A stretch of DNA of 64,000 bases from Mycoplana rhizolycopersici (GTDB taxonomy: Bacteria; Pseudomonadota; Alphaproteobacteria; Rhizobiales; Rhizobiaceae). The notes under the pieces were generated by a model. That model made no database searches. It saw only the letters and a list, made by a program, of their open reading frames with translations, and was not told where the DNA came from. The position numbers and the translations under genes were made by a program. This document shows, in pieces, positions 48,190-61,226 of the stretch (within the stretch, counting starts at the first letter, position 1; the number at the start of each line of letters is the position of its first letter). The stretch lies in the NCBI RefSeq assembly GCF_013378445.1, contig NZ_JABXYK010000019.1, positions 22,369 through 86,368 on the forward strand. The letters are read 5' to 3'.

Positions 48190-48404
48190 TTTCGATCCGT
48201 TGGGATCGCTTTTCGACAGGCTTTGTGCGCAGACTTCTCCTGCATGATTCCCCTGCTGGCCCGGCGCCGTGCAATGGGATCGTGCAGGATCTGAACATTC
48301 GGCTTTCGCGCGTCGCAGACGATGCGCGGAGCGCATGGCTGGAGTGGGGCATCGTTCGCGGCCGCAGGTCGCCGATACGCCCCGGCAAGACGACCGGAGG
48401 CATC

Positions 48405-49712
48405 ATGGCAGAAACGACCGGCGAGGGCAGCGCGACCAAGGCGAAGGCGGCGCCCGCAAGTCGTCCGTTCTCCGGTTTCGAGCGGATGGTCGCCTGGCGC
48501 TACCTGCGATCGCGCCGCAAGGAGGCCTTCATCTCCGTGATCGCCGGCTTTTCCTTCATCGGTATCATGCTGGGCGTGGCGACGCTGATCATCGTCATGG
48601 CCGTGATGAACGGCTTCCGCACCGAACTGATTTCGCGCATCCTCGGCATCAACGGCCACATGATTGTCCAGCCGATCGACGGTCCCCTGAATAACTATGC
48701 CGAACTGGCCGAAAGGTTTTCGCAGGTGCCGGGCGTCAGGCTGGCCATCCCGCTGGTTGAAGGCCAGACGCTGGCCTCCGGCAAGGATGGCGCGGGTACC
48801 GGGGCGCTTGTGCGCGGCATCCGCGCAGACGACCTGACCAAGCTCAAGACCGTGTCCGACCATATCACGTCGGGCGATCTCACCGGCTTTGCCGCCGGCA
48901 CCGGCGTCGCGATCGGCGCGCGCATGGCCGAACAGCTCGGCATTTCCGCCGGCGACACGATCACCCTCGTTTCCCCGGAAGGCGACGTCACGCCGCTCGG
49001 CGTCAATCCGCGCGTGAAGAGCTATCCGGTATCGGCGATCTTCGAGATCGGCATGTCGGAATACGACGCCTCGATCATCTACATGCCGCTCGAAGAGGCG
49101 CAGCTTTACTTCAACGCCGACGGACTGGTGCAGTCGATCGAGCTGTTTGTCGACAATCCCGACGCGGTGGACCAGTTGCGCCAACCGATCGAGGCGGCAG
49201 CCGAGCGGCAGATATATGTAACCGACTGGCGGCAGCGAAACCGGACCTTCTTCTCGGCGCTGGAGGTCGAGCGCAACGTCATGTTCATGATCCTTACGCT
49301 GATCGTCCTCGTCGCGGCATTGAATATCATCTCCGGGCTGATCATGCTGGTGAAGGACAAGGGCAGCGACATCGCCATCCTGCGCACAATGGGGGCGACG
49401 TCGGGCTCGATTATGCGCATCTTCTTCATGACGGGGGCTGCGATCGGCACGGTCGGCACCATTGCCGGCGTGCTGCTCGGCGTCGTCGTCTGCCTGAACG
49501 TCGAGTCGATCCGGCAGTTCTTCTCATGGCTATCGGGACAGACGCTGTTCGATCCCGAACTCTATTTTCTCAGTCAGCTCCCCGCAGACATGAATTTCGG
49601 TGAAACGATGTCGATCGTTATCATGGCGTTGCTGCTGTCGTTCCTGGCGACGATCTTCCCGGCATGGCGGGCGTCCAAGCTCGATCCCGTACAGGCGCTG
49701 CGGTATGAATGA
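48405..49712 (+). CDS. lolC: Lipoprotein-releasing ABC transporter permease (LolC/E family)
   Basis: A 435-residue inner-membrane protein. The start at 48405 (MAETTGEGS) has a perfect GGAGG site. It has an FtsX/MacB-type layout: a first helix after the elbow motif [31 protein letters not shown], a periplasmic domain of about 220 residues, and three C-terminal helices ([61 protein letters not shown]), ending in PVQALRYE. With LolD it extracts outer-membrane lipoproteins from the inner membrane and passes them to LolA. Only one permease gene is present, so the complex may be a homodimer (LolF-like) rather than the LolC-LolE heterodimer. Confidence 0.93.
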   Translation: MAETTGEGSATKAKAAPASRPFSGFERMVAWRYLRSRRKEAFISVIAGFSFIGIMLGVATLIIVMAVMNGFRTELISRILGINGHMIVQPIDGPLNNYAELAERFSQVPGVRLAIPLVEGQTLASGKDGAGTGALVRGIRADDLTKLKTVSDHITSGDLTGFAAGTGVAIGARMAEQLGISAGDTITLVSPEGDVTPLGVNPRVKSYPVSAIFEIGMSEYDASIIYMPLEEAQLYFNADGLVQSIELFVDNPDAVDQLRQPIEAAAERQIYVTDWRQRNRTFFSALEVERNVMFMILTLIVLVAALNIISGLIMLVKDKGSDIAILRTMGATSGSIMRIFFMTGAAIGTVGTIAGVLLGVVVCLNVESIRQFFSWLSGQTLFDPELYFLSQLPADMNFGETMSIVIMALLLSFLATIFPAWRASKLDPVQALRYE

Positions 49713-49725
49713 AACGGAACGATCG

Positions 49726-50412
49726 ATGAACGCGCGCGTGGCATTGCAACTCGCCGGCGTGGACCGGCACTATGGTCAGGGCGACAGGCTGCTGACGATC
49801 CTGAAGGGTGCCGATTTCTCCTTGAGGAGCGGCGAGATCGTGGCGCTGGTGGCGCCGTCGGGTACGGGGAAGTCGACGCTTTTGCACGTCGCCGGCCTGC
49901 TGGAAAAGCCGGACGGCGGCGACGTCATCGTCAACGGCCACTCCTGCGCGCAGCTCGGCGACGAGGAGCGGACCGCCATTCGTCGTAACGAGATCGGCTT
50001 CGTCTACCAGTTCCATCACCTCCTGCCGGAGTTTTCGGCGCTGGAGAACATCATGATGCCGCAGCTTATTGGCGGCCTGCCTCGCTCCGAGGCGAGCGAG
50101 CGGGCAAAGCAGTTGCTCGACTACATGCGCATCGGCCATCGCGCGGACCACCGGCCATCGGAACTTTCCGGCGGCGAGCAGCAGCGCGTGGCGATTGCGC
50201 GCGCCGTCGCCAACGCGCCGATCGTGCTGCTCGCGGACGAGCCGACCGGTAATCTCGATCCGGAAACGGCGGGCTACGTCTTCGAGGCACTGCAGGCGCT
50301 GGTGCGCCAGTCGGGCCTTGCGGCGCTGATCGCGACGCACAACCTGGAGCTCGCCGGGCGCATGGATCGCAAGGTCACGATCGAGGACGGCAAGGTCCGC
50401 GAACTTCGCTGA
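49726..50412 (+). CDS. lolD: Lipoprotein-releasing ABC transporter ATPase
   Basis: A 228-residue ATPase of the LolD/MacB type that powers lipoprotein release. Two starts are possible: ATG at 49705, overlapping the lolC stop by 8 bases, or ATG at 49726 ([12 protein letters not shown]), used here because of length. Walker A is [20 protein letters not shown], the signature is [17 protein letters not shown], and Walker B is [13 protein letters not shown], followed by the H-loop [10 protein letters not shown]. The [17 protein letters not shown] segment is typical of LolD. Confidence 0.95.
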   Translation: MNARVALQLAGVDRHYGQGDRLLTILKGADFSLRSGEIVALVAPSGTGKSTLLHVAGLLEKPDGGDVIVNGHSCAQLGDEERTAIRRNEIGFVYQFHHLLPEFSALENIMMPQLIGGLPRSEASERAKQLLDYMRIGHRADHRPSELSGGEQQRVAIARAVANAPIVLLADEPTGNLDPETAGYVFEALQALVRQSGLAALIATHNLELAGRMDRKVTIEDGKVRELR

Positions 50413-50421
50413 GCGGGAGTA

Positions 50422-50440
50422 CCCGCCGCCGCACGGCGGG
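50422..50440 (+). terminator. Hairpin after lolD
   Basis: CCCGCCG/CGGCGGG stem with a 5-base loop, 9 bases past the lolD stop, without a T-tract. A possible weak terminator. Confidence 0.4.
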
Positions 50441-50566
50441 ATGCTCGATTGCCCCGGCCGCAAGTGCAGTCGAACTGGATCCGTCGAACGGGATGTAGGG
50501 AATGGCGTTTGCCGCTCTGCTGCACGCCAGAATCTCGCACCCTGCTGCATCATCGGTCCATCGCTG

Positions 50567-51154
50567 CTATCGCGCGGAGAAGCCGCAGGCCTTCTGGCCG
50601 ATCTCGTCGTTCCATGCCTCGAACGTTACCGGCTCGGCCTTCGCCGCAATCGGCTTGCCGTTGGCCGTTCCCTTGCCGGTCAGCACGTTGAGATCGCATT
50701 GCGAGGTGTTGTTGGGTTCGAGCGTGTCGTAGGACGAATAGGTGTAGCCAGCCACGACGAACTGGCCGTTGCGGTAGGCGATCGTGAGGCTCTGTTCCCA
50801 ACGGTCTCGTCCGACCGCGCTGTTTTGCGACGTCAGCTTGATCGAACCGTTCGCAAGTGCCGTGACGCCTGGCTCCTGGCCAAACAGCGTCAGGTTTCCC
50901 CACACCTTGTTCGGGGCGGCGACCGTCAGCTTCAGTCGGGCTTCCGAGGGATCGGCGAGATAGATGTAGACGCCATTGTCCTCGTCGCTGCCCTCGGCCG
51001 GCTGGGCAATCACCACCAGATCCTGGCTGTCGTCCCTGTTCCAGTCGCCCATGGCCGCGGCAAAGATCCGCTCGGCAGGAAAGTCCTGCGCCGGCGCGGC
51101 AACAGCGAGACCGGAAAACAGAAGGATCGGTACAAGCATCCGTAGGGTTCTCAT
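50567..51154 (-). CDS. Exported protein of unknown function
   Basis: A 195-residue protein with a Sec signal peptide (MLVPILLFSGLAVAAPAQ). Near the mature N-terminus there is an FG-GAP-like segment (FAAAMGDWNRDDSQDLVVIA), which resembles a single calcium-binding beta-propeller blade motif, followed by GVYIYLADPSE. The rest is beta-rich, with two cysteines (SQCDLNV and QKACGFS) that may pair. I do not recognise a complete named domain. The gene converges on lolD, and its promoter region faces the 28-codon ORF at 51326. Confidence 0.7.
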   Translation of the reverse strand: MRTLRMLVPILLFSGLAVAAPAQDFPAERIFAAAMGDWNRDDSQDLVVIAQPAEGSDEDNGVYIYLADPSEARLKLTVAAPNKVWGNLTLFGQEPGVTALANGSIKLTSQNSAVGRDRWEQSLTIAYRNGQFVVAGYTYSSYDTLEPNNTSQCDLNVLTGKGTANGKPIAAKAEPVTFEAWNDEIGQKACGFSAR

Positions 51155-51325
51155 GATGATAGGTCCTCAAAAGTTGTCCAGCGCGACCATATGCAATCCG
51201 TTCAACAGCGTCCAGAGACCGCGAAGTGTCGTCGCGGCCGGGCGGACAAGCAATTTTCAGTTTAGTGGTTGACGAGCGAACAAAGATGGAACAAAATGCA
51301 AACATAAACAGATTGGAGCCGTCAA

Positions 51326-51412
51326 ATGACCGAATTCATGCGCGATCTTGCCGCCTTTGCATCCATTACCCTGTTCATTGCGAGCTTCTCTATCCTCGCG
51401 CTTGGCCTGTGA
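51326..51412 (+). CDS. 28-residue membrane microprotein
   Basis: A short ORF with a well-spaced GGAG (7 bases before the ATG). It encodes MTEFMRDLAAFA followed by SITLFIASFSILALGL, which is one hydrophobic helix after a short charged N-terminus, with no charged residue in the last 19. Such one-helix proteins often associate with larger membrane complexes, but I know no function for this one. It lies between a divergent exported-protein gene and dnaE, in the dnaE orientation, with 128 bases to dnaE. Coding status rests on the ribosome site and the membrane-helix composition. Confidence 0.55.
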   Translation: MTEFMRDLAAFASITLFIASFSILALGL

Positions 51413-51540
51413 GGACTTTCTGCCCCTGAGCGTGCCTGGGATTGGGCAGGCCGGGGATAAGGCATCCGTCCTGAACCTTTGACTGGACATTCGTTGCCAG
51501 AATCCGCTTATCGTTGTCGCTCTGAAAAGGAGTGCTGAAG

Positions 51541-55041
<3,501 letters not shown>

Positions 55042-55085
55042 CGGCTGCCCTTGCTGGTCGATAGGCAGGAAGGAGCGGGAGTTTT

Positions 55086-55108
55086 TCCGGCGGCGCCGGT
55101 CCGCCGGA
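55086..55108 (+). terminator. Probable terminator of dnaE
   Basis: Perfect 8-bp stem TCCGGCGG/CCGCCGGA with a 7-base loop, 44 bases past the stop. It is followed by TCGAGATTTTC. The T-tract is displaced, so efficiency is uncertain. Confidence 0.5.
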
Positions 55109-55161
55109 TCGAGATTTTCATCACCGCGGTCCGCTATGGCCCCGGCTCAGGCAAGCGGTTG

Positions 55162-55419
55162 CTATGATCGTCGCTTGAACGACGGCAAAAGCGCTGCCTT
55201 GATAAACGTTCCATCGCGTTGTCCCTGGGAGTAGAGCCGGATGATGGCCACTCCCAGCGATTCAGCAGCCTGGCTGTCGATGGAAAAGTTGCATTCGTGC
55301 AGGCAGTCGTCGAAGATGTGCTGAAGCCGGTTCAGATCGTCAGGGCTGAACACCTTCGTGCTGGAACCGCATGGAAAGACCGGATAGCCGGCGGCGTCGT
55401 AGTATAAGGACGTAGACAC
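55162..55419 (-). CDS. Small protein of unknown function
   Basis: An 85-residue soluble protein with a GTG start at 55419 and a strong GGGAGG site six bases upstream. It begins MSTSLYYDAAGYPVFPCGSS and continues FSPDDLNRLQHIFDDCLHEC, then an alpha-helical stretch AAESLGVAIIRLYSQGQRDG. Small proteins of this pattern occur widely in rhizobial genomes, but I cannot name a domain. The three cysteines are not arranged as a metal site. It converges on dnaE. Confidence 0.65.
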   Translation of the reverse strand: MSTSLYYDAAGYPVFPCGSSTKVFSPDDLNRLQHIFDDCLHECNFSIDSQAAESLGVAIIRLYSQGQRDGTFIKAALLPSFKRRS

Positions 55420-55701
55420 GAGACACCTCCCTCGGTTGGGGCGGAAGCTGCCATCTCCCAGTCGTTCCTGCCATTCATGTGGAAGCGATCAGGCAGTGTG
55501 CGCCTTGTATGGCTGGCCATCTATTAAATTTGACACTGGTATCGGGCATTCGTTGGGTGGCCATTTTCCGCCGCTTCCTTTTTTGGTCGCGTGCAGCCCA
55601 TCATCCGGCCACGCGACGCCGCTACAATCTACAAAACGCAAAGGACCTCCCGAAAAACATGGCCTTGATTTTTGGGCGCAAGTTGTTGAAAACACGGGCA
55701 G

Positions 55702-55786
55702 GCGGACGTGGCGAAACTGGTAGACGCAAGAGACTTAAAATCTCTCGGAGCAATCCGTACGGGTTCGATCCCCGTCGTCCGCACCA
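55702..55786 (+). tRNA. tRNA-Leu (anticodon UAA)
   Basis: 85 bases including CCA. Acceptor GCGGACG/CGTCCGC, anticodon stem AGAGA/TCTCT with loop CTTAAAA (anticodon TAA), a class II long variable arm CGGAGCAATCCG, and T-arm GGGTTCGATCCCC. Confidence 0.97.
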
Positions 55787-55869
55787 CGTTGCCGTATATT
55801 TCAGCTGAAAAATCCGGATGACCGGGTATCTCTCGACCCTGGATGATCGGCAGCCTGAACCGCGGCGTC

Positions 55870-56454
55870 CTACGGCACGATCGAGAATTTCTGGTCCGAA
55901 AGCGCGACTGCACCGCTGATCGCGTCGCGGAACCGGTAGCGCAACACGTACTCGCCGGCCGGTGGCCCTTCGACGCTGAGCGTCAGCTTGGCGAAGACTT
56001 CCTGGTTGCGCACGAAGCCGCGGAAGGTGAACGAGCCGAAGGCCTTCTGTTCGGCCAGCGTATCGCCCTTGTCGTTCAGAAGCTCGAGATCGACGGTGAA
56101 CTGAGCCTCGACCTTGCCGCCGTCGATGGGCCGCCAACTGAGGCCGACGGGTTCCACATAGGAAATCAGTGATTCGCCGGGCTTGTAGACCGCGTTGGCG
56201 CGGGGCGTGTACATGCCGTAACCCTCGGGCGGATCGGCGACGAAGGTCGCCTTGCCGATCGAGAAGGGCAGCGTTGAAGAAAAGGTGCCGAAGGCCTCGC
56301 GCAAAGCTTCGTGCGCGCCGACCGGATTGCCGGACGTTGCCAGTTGTTCCGCCTTCGTGGCGGCATCCACCAGCATGCCGGCGGCGGCGGGAAGGGCCCA
56401 GAGGCCGAGCATTGCGGCAAGCGGTAGTGCGGATGCGGACGGCATTGCGGGCAT
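55870..56454 (-). CDS. Exported beta-rich protein of unknown function
   Basis: A 194-residue protein starting at 56454 (MPAMPSASALPLAAM), directly behind AAGGAGG; the extra 18 residues of the longer frame are not used. It has a Sec signal peptide ending ALPAAAG. The mature part contains an N-terminal helix (VDAATKAEQLATSGNPVGAHEAL) and a beta-sandwich-like pattern (PGESLISYVEPVGLSWR, FRGFVRNQEVFAKLTLSVEG, EYVLRYRFRDAISG). The domain is not one I can name. It lies 82 bases downstream of trkH on the same strand and may be co-transcribed. Confidence 0.7.
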   Translation of the reverse strand: MPAMPSASALPLAAMLGLWALPAAAGMLVDAATKAEQLATSGNPVGAHEALREAFGTFSSTLPFSIGKATFVADPPEGYGMYTPRANAVYKPGESLISYVEPVGLSWRPIDGGKVEAQFTVDLELLNDKGDTLAEQKAFGSFTFRGFVRNQEVFAKLTLSVEGPPAGEYVLRYRFRDAISGAVALSDQKFSIVP

Positions 56455-56536
56455 GCGGCCTCCTTCGGATCGTCCACGAAAGATGCGCAGATGCTTCAGG
56501 CCAGTCAAGAAAGTGTTTTGGCTGCGCCTTTTGACT

Positions 56537-57991
56537 TCAGCTCTTCCAGAACAGAGGAGTCAGGATGACGAGAACGGTCAAGACTTCCAGACGTCCAAGC
56601 AGCATCAGGAAGGACAGGAGATAGAGCGCCGGATCGCTCATCTCTGCAAACGTGCCACTCGGTCCGATTGACGGCGTCACGCCTGGCCCGACGTTGGAAA
56701 GGGCTGTCGCTGCGGCGGACACCGACGTCAGCGCATCATAGCCTAGAAGCCCGAGAAGGAGGCTACCGGCAACGCAGACCATCATGTAGCTGATGAAGAA
56801 CAGGAACACATTGCGCTGCACGTCTGCATCTACGGTGATCGGGCCGTAGCGCACCGCGTGGATCCCGTTCGGATAGATCAGCCGGTACAGGCCGGAGCGG
56901 ACGAAGTTGAACAGGATAATGATGCGGTAGGCCTTGATGCCGCCGGCCGTCGAGCCCGAGCACCCGCCCATGAAGGTGGCGATGAAGGCGAGAATGACGA
57001 TGAAGTGGCCCCATTTCGTATAGTCGTCGCTGGCAAAGCCGGTCGTCGAGAGGATCGAGGTCACGGTGAAAAAGGCATGCGCCAGCGCCTCGTGGAACGG
57101 CACGCCGTTCTCCAGCCGCTGGTAGAGGCTGGCGGCGATCGAAAACAGCGCGACATAAGCCAGAAAGACGATGATCTGCGGATCTTTCAGCGTGTCCAGC
57201 CGGCCGCGCACCAGAAACAGGATGAGCACGGAGAACGGCAGGCTGCTGAGCGTCATGAAGAACGAGGCCGCCCACAAAAGCGGCAGGCTGTTAAAATAGC
57301 CGAACGAGGCGTCGTGGGTTGAAAATCCCCCGGTCGCCACGGTGGACATCGCATGATTGATCGCATCGAAGCGGCTCATGCCGAGCGCGTTGTAGGTGAT
57401 CGCGCAGAAGAGCGTCAGCAGCACATAGATGAGAAGAAAGGCGCGGGTGTAGACTGCCATGCGCGCAAACGGCTTGTCGCTTGTATCGGATGATTCGAGC
57501 TTGAAGAACGACAGGCCGCCGACGCGCAGGTACGGCATGATGAACAGGCCGAGTGCCAGAATACCGATACCGCCTAGCCAGTGCAGCAGTGACCGCCACA
57601 TCAGGATGCCGGGGGGCGCGTTTTCCAGGCCGACGATGACCGTCGAGCCGGTCGTGGTCACGGCCGAGACCGATTCGAATAAGGCTTCTGCGAAGTCCAT
57701 CTTCAACGACGACATCCAGAACGGGACGGCGCCAAGCAGGCAGAAGACGAGCCAGAGCAAATTGACGACGAGAAAGCCCATCTTCTTGGTGTAGGGCGGA
57801 GGGCCGGCGCGCGTCGCCATGGCGGTCGCCGCCGAAAGCCCGCCCATCAGGAAGGCCGATACGCCGAAAATTTCCCAGTCGGGGCTGCCGTAATAGAGGT
57901 CCACCGCCATCGGCAGCAGCATCGACAGCGAAAGGTAGAGACCGCAGGTGGCCGCGATATTGATGGCGGAGCGATGAATCGTGGCGTTCAA
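56537..57991 (-). CDS. trkH: Potassium uptake protein TrkH
   Basis: A 484-residue potassium-channel-like membrane subunit of the Trk system, working with the NAD-binding regulator TrkA, which is not encoded here. An open frame runs on to 59482, but upstream of 57991 it is only the complement of ilvA; I place the start at the TTG at 57991, giving the family N-terminus NATIHRSAINIAATCGLYLS. Four pore-loop repeats are visible, including AVTTTGSTVIVG, STVATGGFSTHDASFGYF, SILSTTGFASDDY and AATALSNVGPGV. GGCSGSTAGGIKAYRIIIL is the family signature. It shares a 117-base divergent promoter region with ilvA. Confidence 0.93.
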   Translation of the reverse strand: MNATIHRSAINIAATCGLYLSLSMLLPMAVDLYYGSPDWEIFGVSAFLMGGLSAATAMATRAGPPPYTKKMGFLVVNLLWLVFCLLGAVPFWMSSLKMDFAEALFESVSAVTTTGSTVIVGLENAPPGILMWRSLLHWLGGIGILALGLFIMPYLRVGGLSFFKLESSDTSDKPFARMAVYTRAFLLIYVLLTLFCAITYNALGMSRFDAINHAMSTVATGGFSTHDASFGYFNSLPLLWAASFFMTLSSLPFSVLILFLVRGRLDTLKDPQIIVFLAYVALFSIAASLYQRLENGVPFHEALAHAFFTVTSILSTTGFASDDYTKWGHFIVILAFIATFMGGCSGSTAGGIKAYRIIILFNFVRSGLYRLIYPNGIHAVRYGPITVDADVQRNVFLFFISYMMVCVAGSLLLGLLGYDALTSVSAAATALSNVGPGVTPSIGPSGTFAEMSDPALYLLSFLMLLGRLEVLTVLVILTPLFWKS

Positions 57992-58108
57992 ATGCGTCTC
58001 GTTCTGGCTTGACCGCTGCCATGTCCCGGTGGTGAAAGACGGGTGGCCTCCGCTTCTTCGATATGCAATAGCGATAGCCGCAATCAAACTCAAGGACGAC
58101 GGCTTGTC

Positions 58109-59356
58109 ATGAAACAGGATGTCGAGCGTGCAACCGACGCGTTGCGCACGCTTTTCCCCGAAACCCCTCTGCAACTGAACGAGCATCTGAGCGTCCGCTA
58201 CGGCGCCCAGGTCTATCTCAAGCGCGAGGATCTCTCTCCGGTCCGGTCCTACAAGATTCGCGGCGCCTTCAACTTCTTCCGCAAGGTCATCGCGCAGAAG
58301 GGGACCGGCAACAGCTTCGTCTGCGCCTCGGCCGGCAACCACGCCCAGGGCTTTGCCTTCGTCTGCCGCCATTTCGGCGTGCAGGGAACGGTCTTCATGC
58401 CGGTAACGACGCCGCAGCAGAAGATCGACAAGACGCGCATCTTCGGCGGCGATTTCGTGAAGATCCGGCTCGTCGGCGACATCTTCGACGAGTGCTACCG
58501 TGCCGCGCAGGACCATGCGCGTGACAGCGGCGCAATCATGGTGCCGCCGTTCGACCACGCCGACATCATCGAGGGACAGGCGACGGTCGCAGCCGAGGTC
58601 GCGGTGCAGTTGGGAGACGGCGTTCATCCGGATCTGGTGATACTGCCGGTCGGCGGCGGCGGGCTTGCCGCCGGCGTCACCGGCTATCTCAAAGGGGACG
58701 TTCCGGACGACGGCTTCCTGTTCTGCGAGCCGGAAGGCGCGCCGAGCCTCCGCCGCAGCCTGGAGGCGGGCGAGGTGGTCACGCTCGACCAAGTGGACAA
58801 CTTCGTCGACGGTGCCGCCGTCGGCCGAATCGGCGAGCTGAATTTCGATCGGCTCCGGAAGTTTCGGCCGGAGCAGGCCATGCTCCTGTCTGAAAACGCG
58901 ATCTGCGTCACGATCATCGACATGCTCAACGTCGAGGGCGTGGTGCTGGAGCCGGCAGGCGCGCTTTCGATCACGGCGCTGGAGGCGCTGGGGCGCGAGA
59001 AACTGCAGGGCAAGACCGTGGTGGCGGTTGTCTCGGGCGGCAATTTTGACTTCGAGCGCCTTCCCGACGTGAAGGAACGGGCCATGCGGCACCGCGGCCT
59101 GAAAAAATACTTCATCCTGCGCATGGCGCAGCGCCCGGGTGCGCTGCGGGACTTCCTCAACCTGCTGGGGCCTGAGGACGATATCTCCCGTTTTGAGTAC
59201 CTGAAGAAATCGGCACGCAATTTCGGTTCGATCCTGATCGGCATCGAGACCAAGGCGCCGGAAAACTTCGACGTGCTGAAGGCGGCCTTTGACCGGGTGG
59301 GCCTGCGCTATCAGGACATCACGGAAAACGAGATCCTGTCCAACCTGATCATCTGA
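58109..59356 (+). CDS. ilvA: Threonine ammonia-lyase (biosynthetic type)
   Basis: A 415-residue PLP enzyme converting threonine to 2-oxobutanoate, the first step towards isoleucine. The start at 58109 (MKQDVERATDALRTLF) follows AAGGACG; upstream in-frame codons are not family-like. The PLP lysine lies in SPVRSYKIRGAFNFF, with CASAGNHAQGFAFVC as the phosphate region and LPVGGGGLAAGVTGYL as the glycine loop. A single ACT-like regulatory domain follows from about residue 330 (FILRMAQRPGALRDFLNLL), so it is the short form. After the stop, a 13-base direct repeat GAGGCTGCCCTGC (59365 and 59389) and a CCCTGCC/GGCAGGG hairpin lie before the next gene. Confidence 0.93.
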   Translation: MKQDVERATDALRTLFPETPLQLNEHLSVRYGAQVYLKREDLSPVRSYKIRGAFNFFRKVIAQKGTGNSFVCASAGNHAQGFAFVCRHFGVQGTVFMPVTTPQQKIDKTRIFGGDFVKIRLVGDIFDECYRAAQDHARDSGAIMVPPFDHADIIEGQATVAAEVAVQLGDGVHPDLVILPVGGGGLAAGVTGYLKGDVPDDGFLFCEPEGAPSLRRSLEAGEVVTLDQVDNFVDGAAVGRIGELNFDRLRKFRPEQAMLLSENAICVTIIDMLNVEGVVLEPAGALSITALEALGREKLQGKTVVAVVSGGNFDFERLPDVKERAMRHRGLKKYFILRMAQRPGALRDFLNLLGPEDDISRFEYLKKSARNFGSILIGIETKAPENFDVLKAAFDRVGLRYQDITENEILSNLII

Positions 59357-59501
59357 AGCGCCTCGAGGCTGCCCTGCGAAGCATGCAGGAGGCTGCCCTG
59401 CCTTGGCCAAGCCGCGGCAGGGGCCGCCCCGGCTGTCCTCAAAGGCCGAGCTGTTTGTCGGCAACCGTTGACACGATGCCATGCTGTGTTACCACTCCGC
59501 C

Positions 59502-59816
59502 ATGGCATCGTTCTTTTCCAAGCTTTTCGGTCTTTCCGGCAAATCCGAACCTCCGGCGGCGACGCCTGAGGATCGCGAGATCTACAACGACCTTGTCCTC
59601 ATCGCCGCGCCGATGAAGGAGGGGGCGCAGTTTCGCCTGGCGGGCCGGATCGAGAAGCACGACGGGGACGTCGTGCTCGTGCGCAGCTTCATTCGCGCCG
59701 ACCTCTTCACGAGCCGGGATGATGCGGTCGCCACCGCCTTCCGCAAGGCCAAGCAGATCGTCGATCAGAACGGGCCGTCGCTCTTCTCCGACGGTGAGCA
59801 GTCCCGATCCGTTTGA
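59502..59816 (+). CDS. HlyU-family protein
   Basis: A 104-residue protein starting at 59502 (MASFFSKLFGLSGKSE). It begins with a short amphipathic segment and then the HlyU family core: IYNDLVLIAAPMKEGAQFRL, AGRIEKHDGDVVLVRSFIRA and DLFTSRDDAVATAFRKAKQIV. PF10115 is named after a Vibrio regulator of haemolysin, but these short alphaproteobacterial members lack a winged helix, so calling it a transcription factor would be unsafe. The start codon has no strong ribosome site. Confidence 0.8.
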   Translation: MASFFSKLFGLSGKSEPPAATPEDREIYNDLVLIAAPMKEGAQFRLAGRIEKHDGDVVLVRSFIRADLFTSRDDAVATAFRKAKQIVDQNGPSLFSDGEQSRSV

Positions 59817-59936
59817 CGAAGCGGTTTGTACACACTGCTGAGTGCAGGCTCTGATCTTGTTCAATTCTTAGATATTGCTTGATATGCCTCGGAACGTCGG
59901 CGTGTTGCGCTCCGGACGATTTCTGCAGGCAAGTGC

Positions 59937-61226
59937 ATGGAAATAAAGAATCTTATCCTTTTTTTCGTGGAGGCGCTGGTCTATTTCGCCTTCATGGTGA
60001 GCCTGCTGCACCAGCGCCATCGCATCGGGATCGGCGTTTTCATCATCGCACTGGGCGTGATGCACTTTCTGGAAACCTACCTGGCGGCGGTCTTCTACGT
60101 CGAGCTGCCGTTCGGCGTGCTCTCGCCGGGCTCCTCGGTGCTTTTCTCCGGGAAGCTGATGATGATCCTGCTCCTCTATATCAAGGAGGATGCAGCGACT
60201 GTCCGGGCGCCCATCTATGGCCTGCTTGCCGGCAATTTCATGACCGTCATCCTCGCTGCGATCCTGCAGTATCACGAGACGATCAGCGTCGTGCCCGGCC
60301 GCGTGGTGGATCTCACCTTCATCGACGAGATGGGCTGGCTGATGCTGTGGGGCACGACGCTGCTCTATGTCGATGCGCTGGCGATCATATTGCTCTACGA
60401 GCGGCTGGGGCGGGGAAGATGGATGCCGATGGCGCTTCGCCTGTTCGTGTCCGGCGCTGGGGTCCTCACATTCGATCAGCTTGGCTTCTTCGCCGCGCTC
60501 AACCTGCTCAACGATGCGCCGATGTCCGTCCTGTGGGGCGGGTGGCTGGCGAAGATGATGGCGGCGGCGCTGTTCGCTCTGCTGACGACGGCCTACCTGA
60601 GCTTTGCCCGCCTAGCCGCCGTTCCCGCATCGTCGCGCCCGATCGCCGACATCTTCAACGACCTCACCTTCCGCGAACGCTATGAGGATCTGCTCGATCG
60701 GTCTGGGCACGATGCGCTCACCGGCGTGCTCGACCGTAGCCGCCTGGAGTTCGAGGGGCCGCGTCTTCTGCAGGCCTCCAATGCGGCGGGCACGGTGACG
60801 AGCCTGCTGATCGTCGATGCCGATCACTTCAAGGCGGTGAACGATGCCTTCGGCCATCTCGTTGGCGATCAGGTGCTGAAGGAGGCGGCAGCGACATTGC
60901 AGGACGGTCTGCGCGCCGGCGACCGCGTCTATCGCTTCGGCGGCGAAGAATTCGTCATCCTGTGCGAGGGGCTTTCGCACGAGGGCGCGCTTGCACGCGC
61001 CGAACAGATCCGCCTCGCCGTGGCCGAACGCATCCTCCGGCCGGACTGTGCGCCGGTGACGGTCAGCATCGGCGTGGCCAGCACCGAGCACGATGGCGGC
61101 ACGCTGAACGGCCTGCTGTCGGCGGCCGATCAGCGCCTTTACGCCGCCAAGCACCGCGGCCGCAACCGGGTCGTCGGCAAGGAATCGTCAGACGCCGACA
61201 TTCGGCCTGTCGATGATTTCGCGTAA
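59937..61226 (+). CDS. Membrane diguanylate cyclase (GGDEF)
   Basis: A 429-residue inner-membrane protein. Residues about 1-225 contain six to seven transmembrane helices forming a sensor of unknown ligand, then a GGDEF domain that makes cyclic di-GMP from two GTP. The active-site motif is G335-G-E-E-F339, with DADHFKAVNDAFGHLVGDQVL as the preceding metal-binding segment. The inhibitory I-site R-A-G-D sits exactly five residues before it, so product feedback is expected. No EAL domain is present. The ribosome site (AGGCAAG) is weak. Its 3' end overlaps the converging Lrp-type gene by 39 bases. Confidence 0.9.
   Translation: MEIKNLILFFVEALVYFAFMVSLLHQRHRIGIGVFIIALGVMHFLETYLAAVFYVELPFGVLSPGSSVLFSGKLMMILLLYIKEDAATVRAPIYGLLAGNFMTVILAAILQYHETISVVPGRVVDLTFIDEMGWLMLWGTTLLYVDALAIILLYERLGRGRWMPMALRLFVSGAGVLTFDQLGFFAALNLLNDAPMSVLWGGWLAKMMAAALFALLTTAYLSFARLAAVPASSRPIADIFNDLTFRERYEDLLDRSGHDALTGVLDRSRLEFEGPRLLQASNAAGTVTSLLIVDADHFKAVNDAFGHLVGDQVLKEAAATLQDGLRAGDRVYRFGGEEFVILCEGLSHEGALARAEQIRLAVAERILRPDCAPVTVSIGVASTEHDGGTLNGLLSAADQRLYAAKHRGRNRVVGKESSDADIRPVDDFA

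Noticed and set aside
57992..59482. N-terminal extension of the trkH frame
   Set aside because: About 500 in-frame codons upstream of the TTG at 57991 are the complement of ilvA. A fused protein would have no sense as a TrkH.
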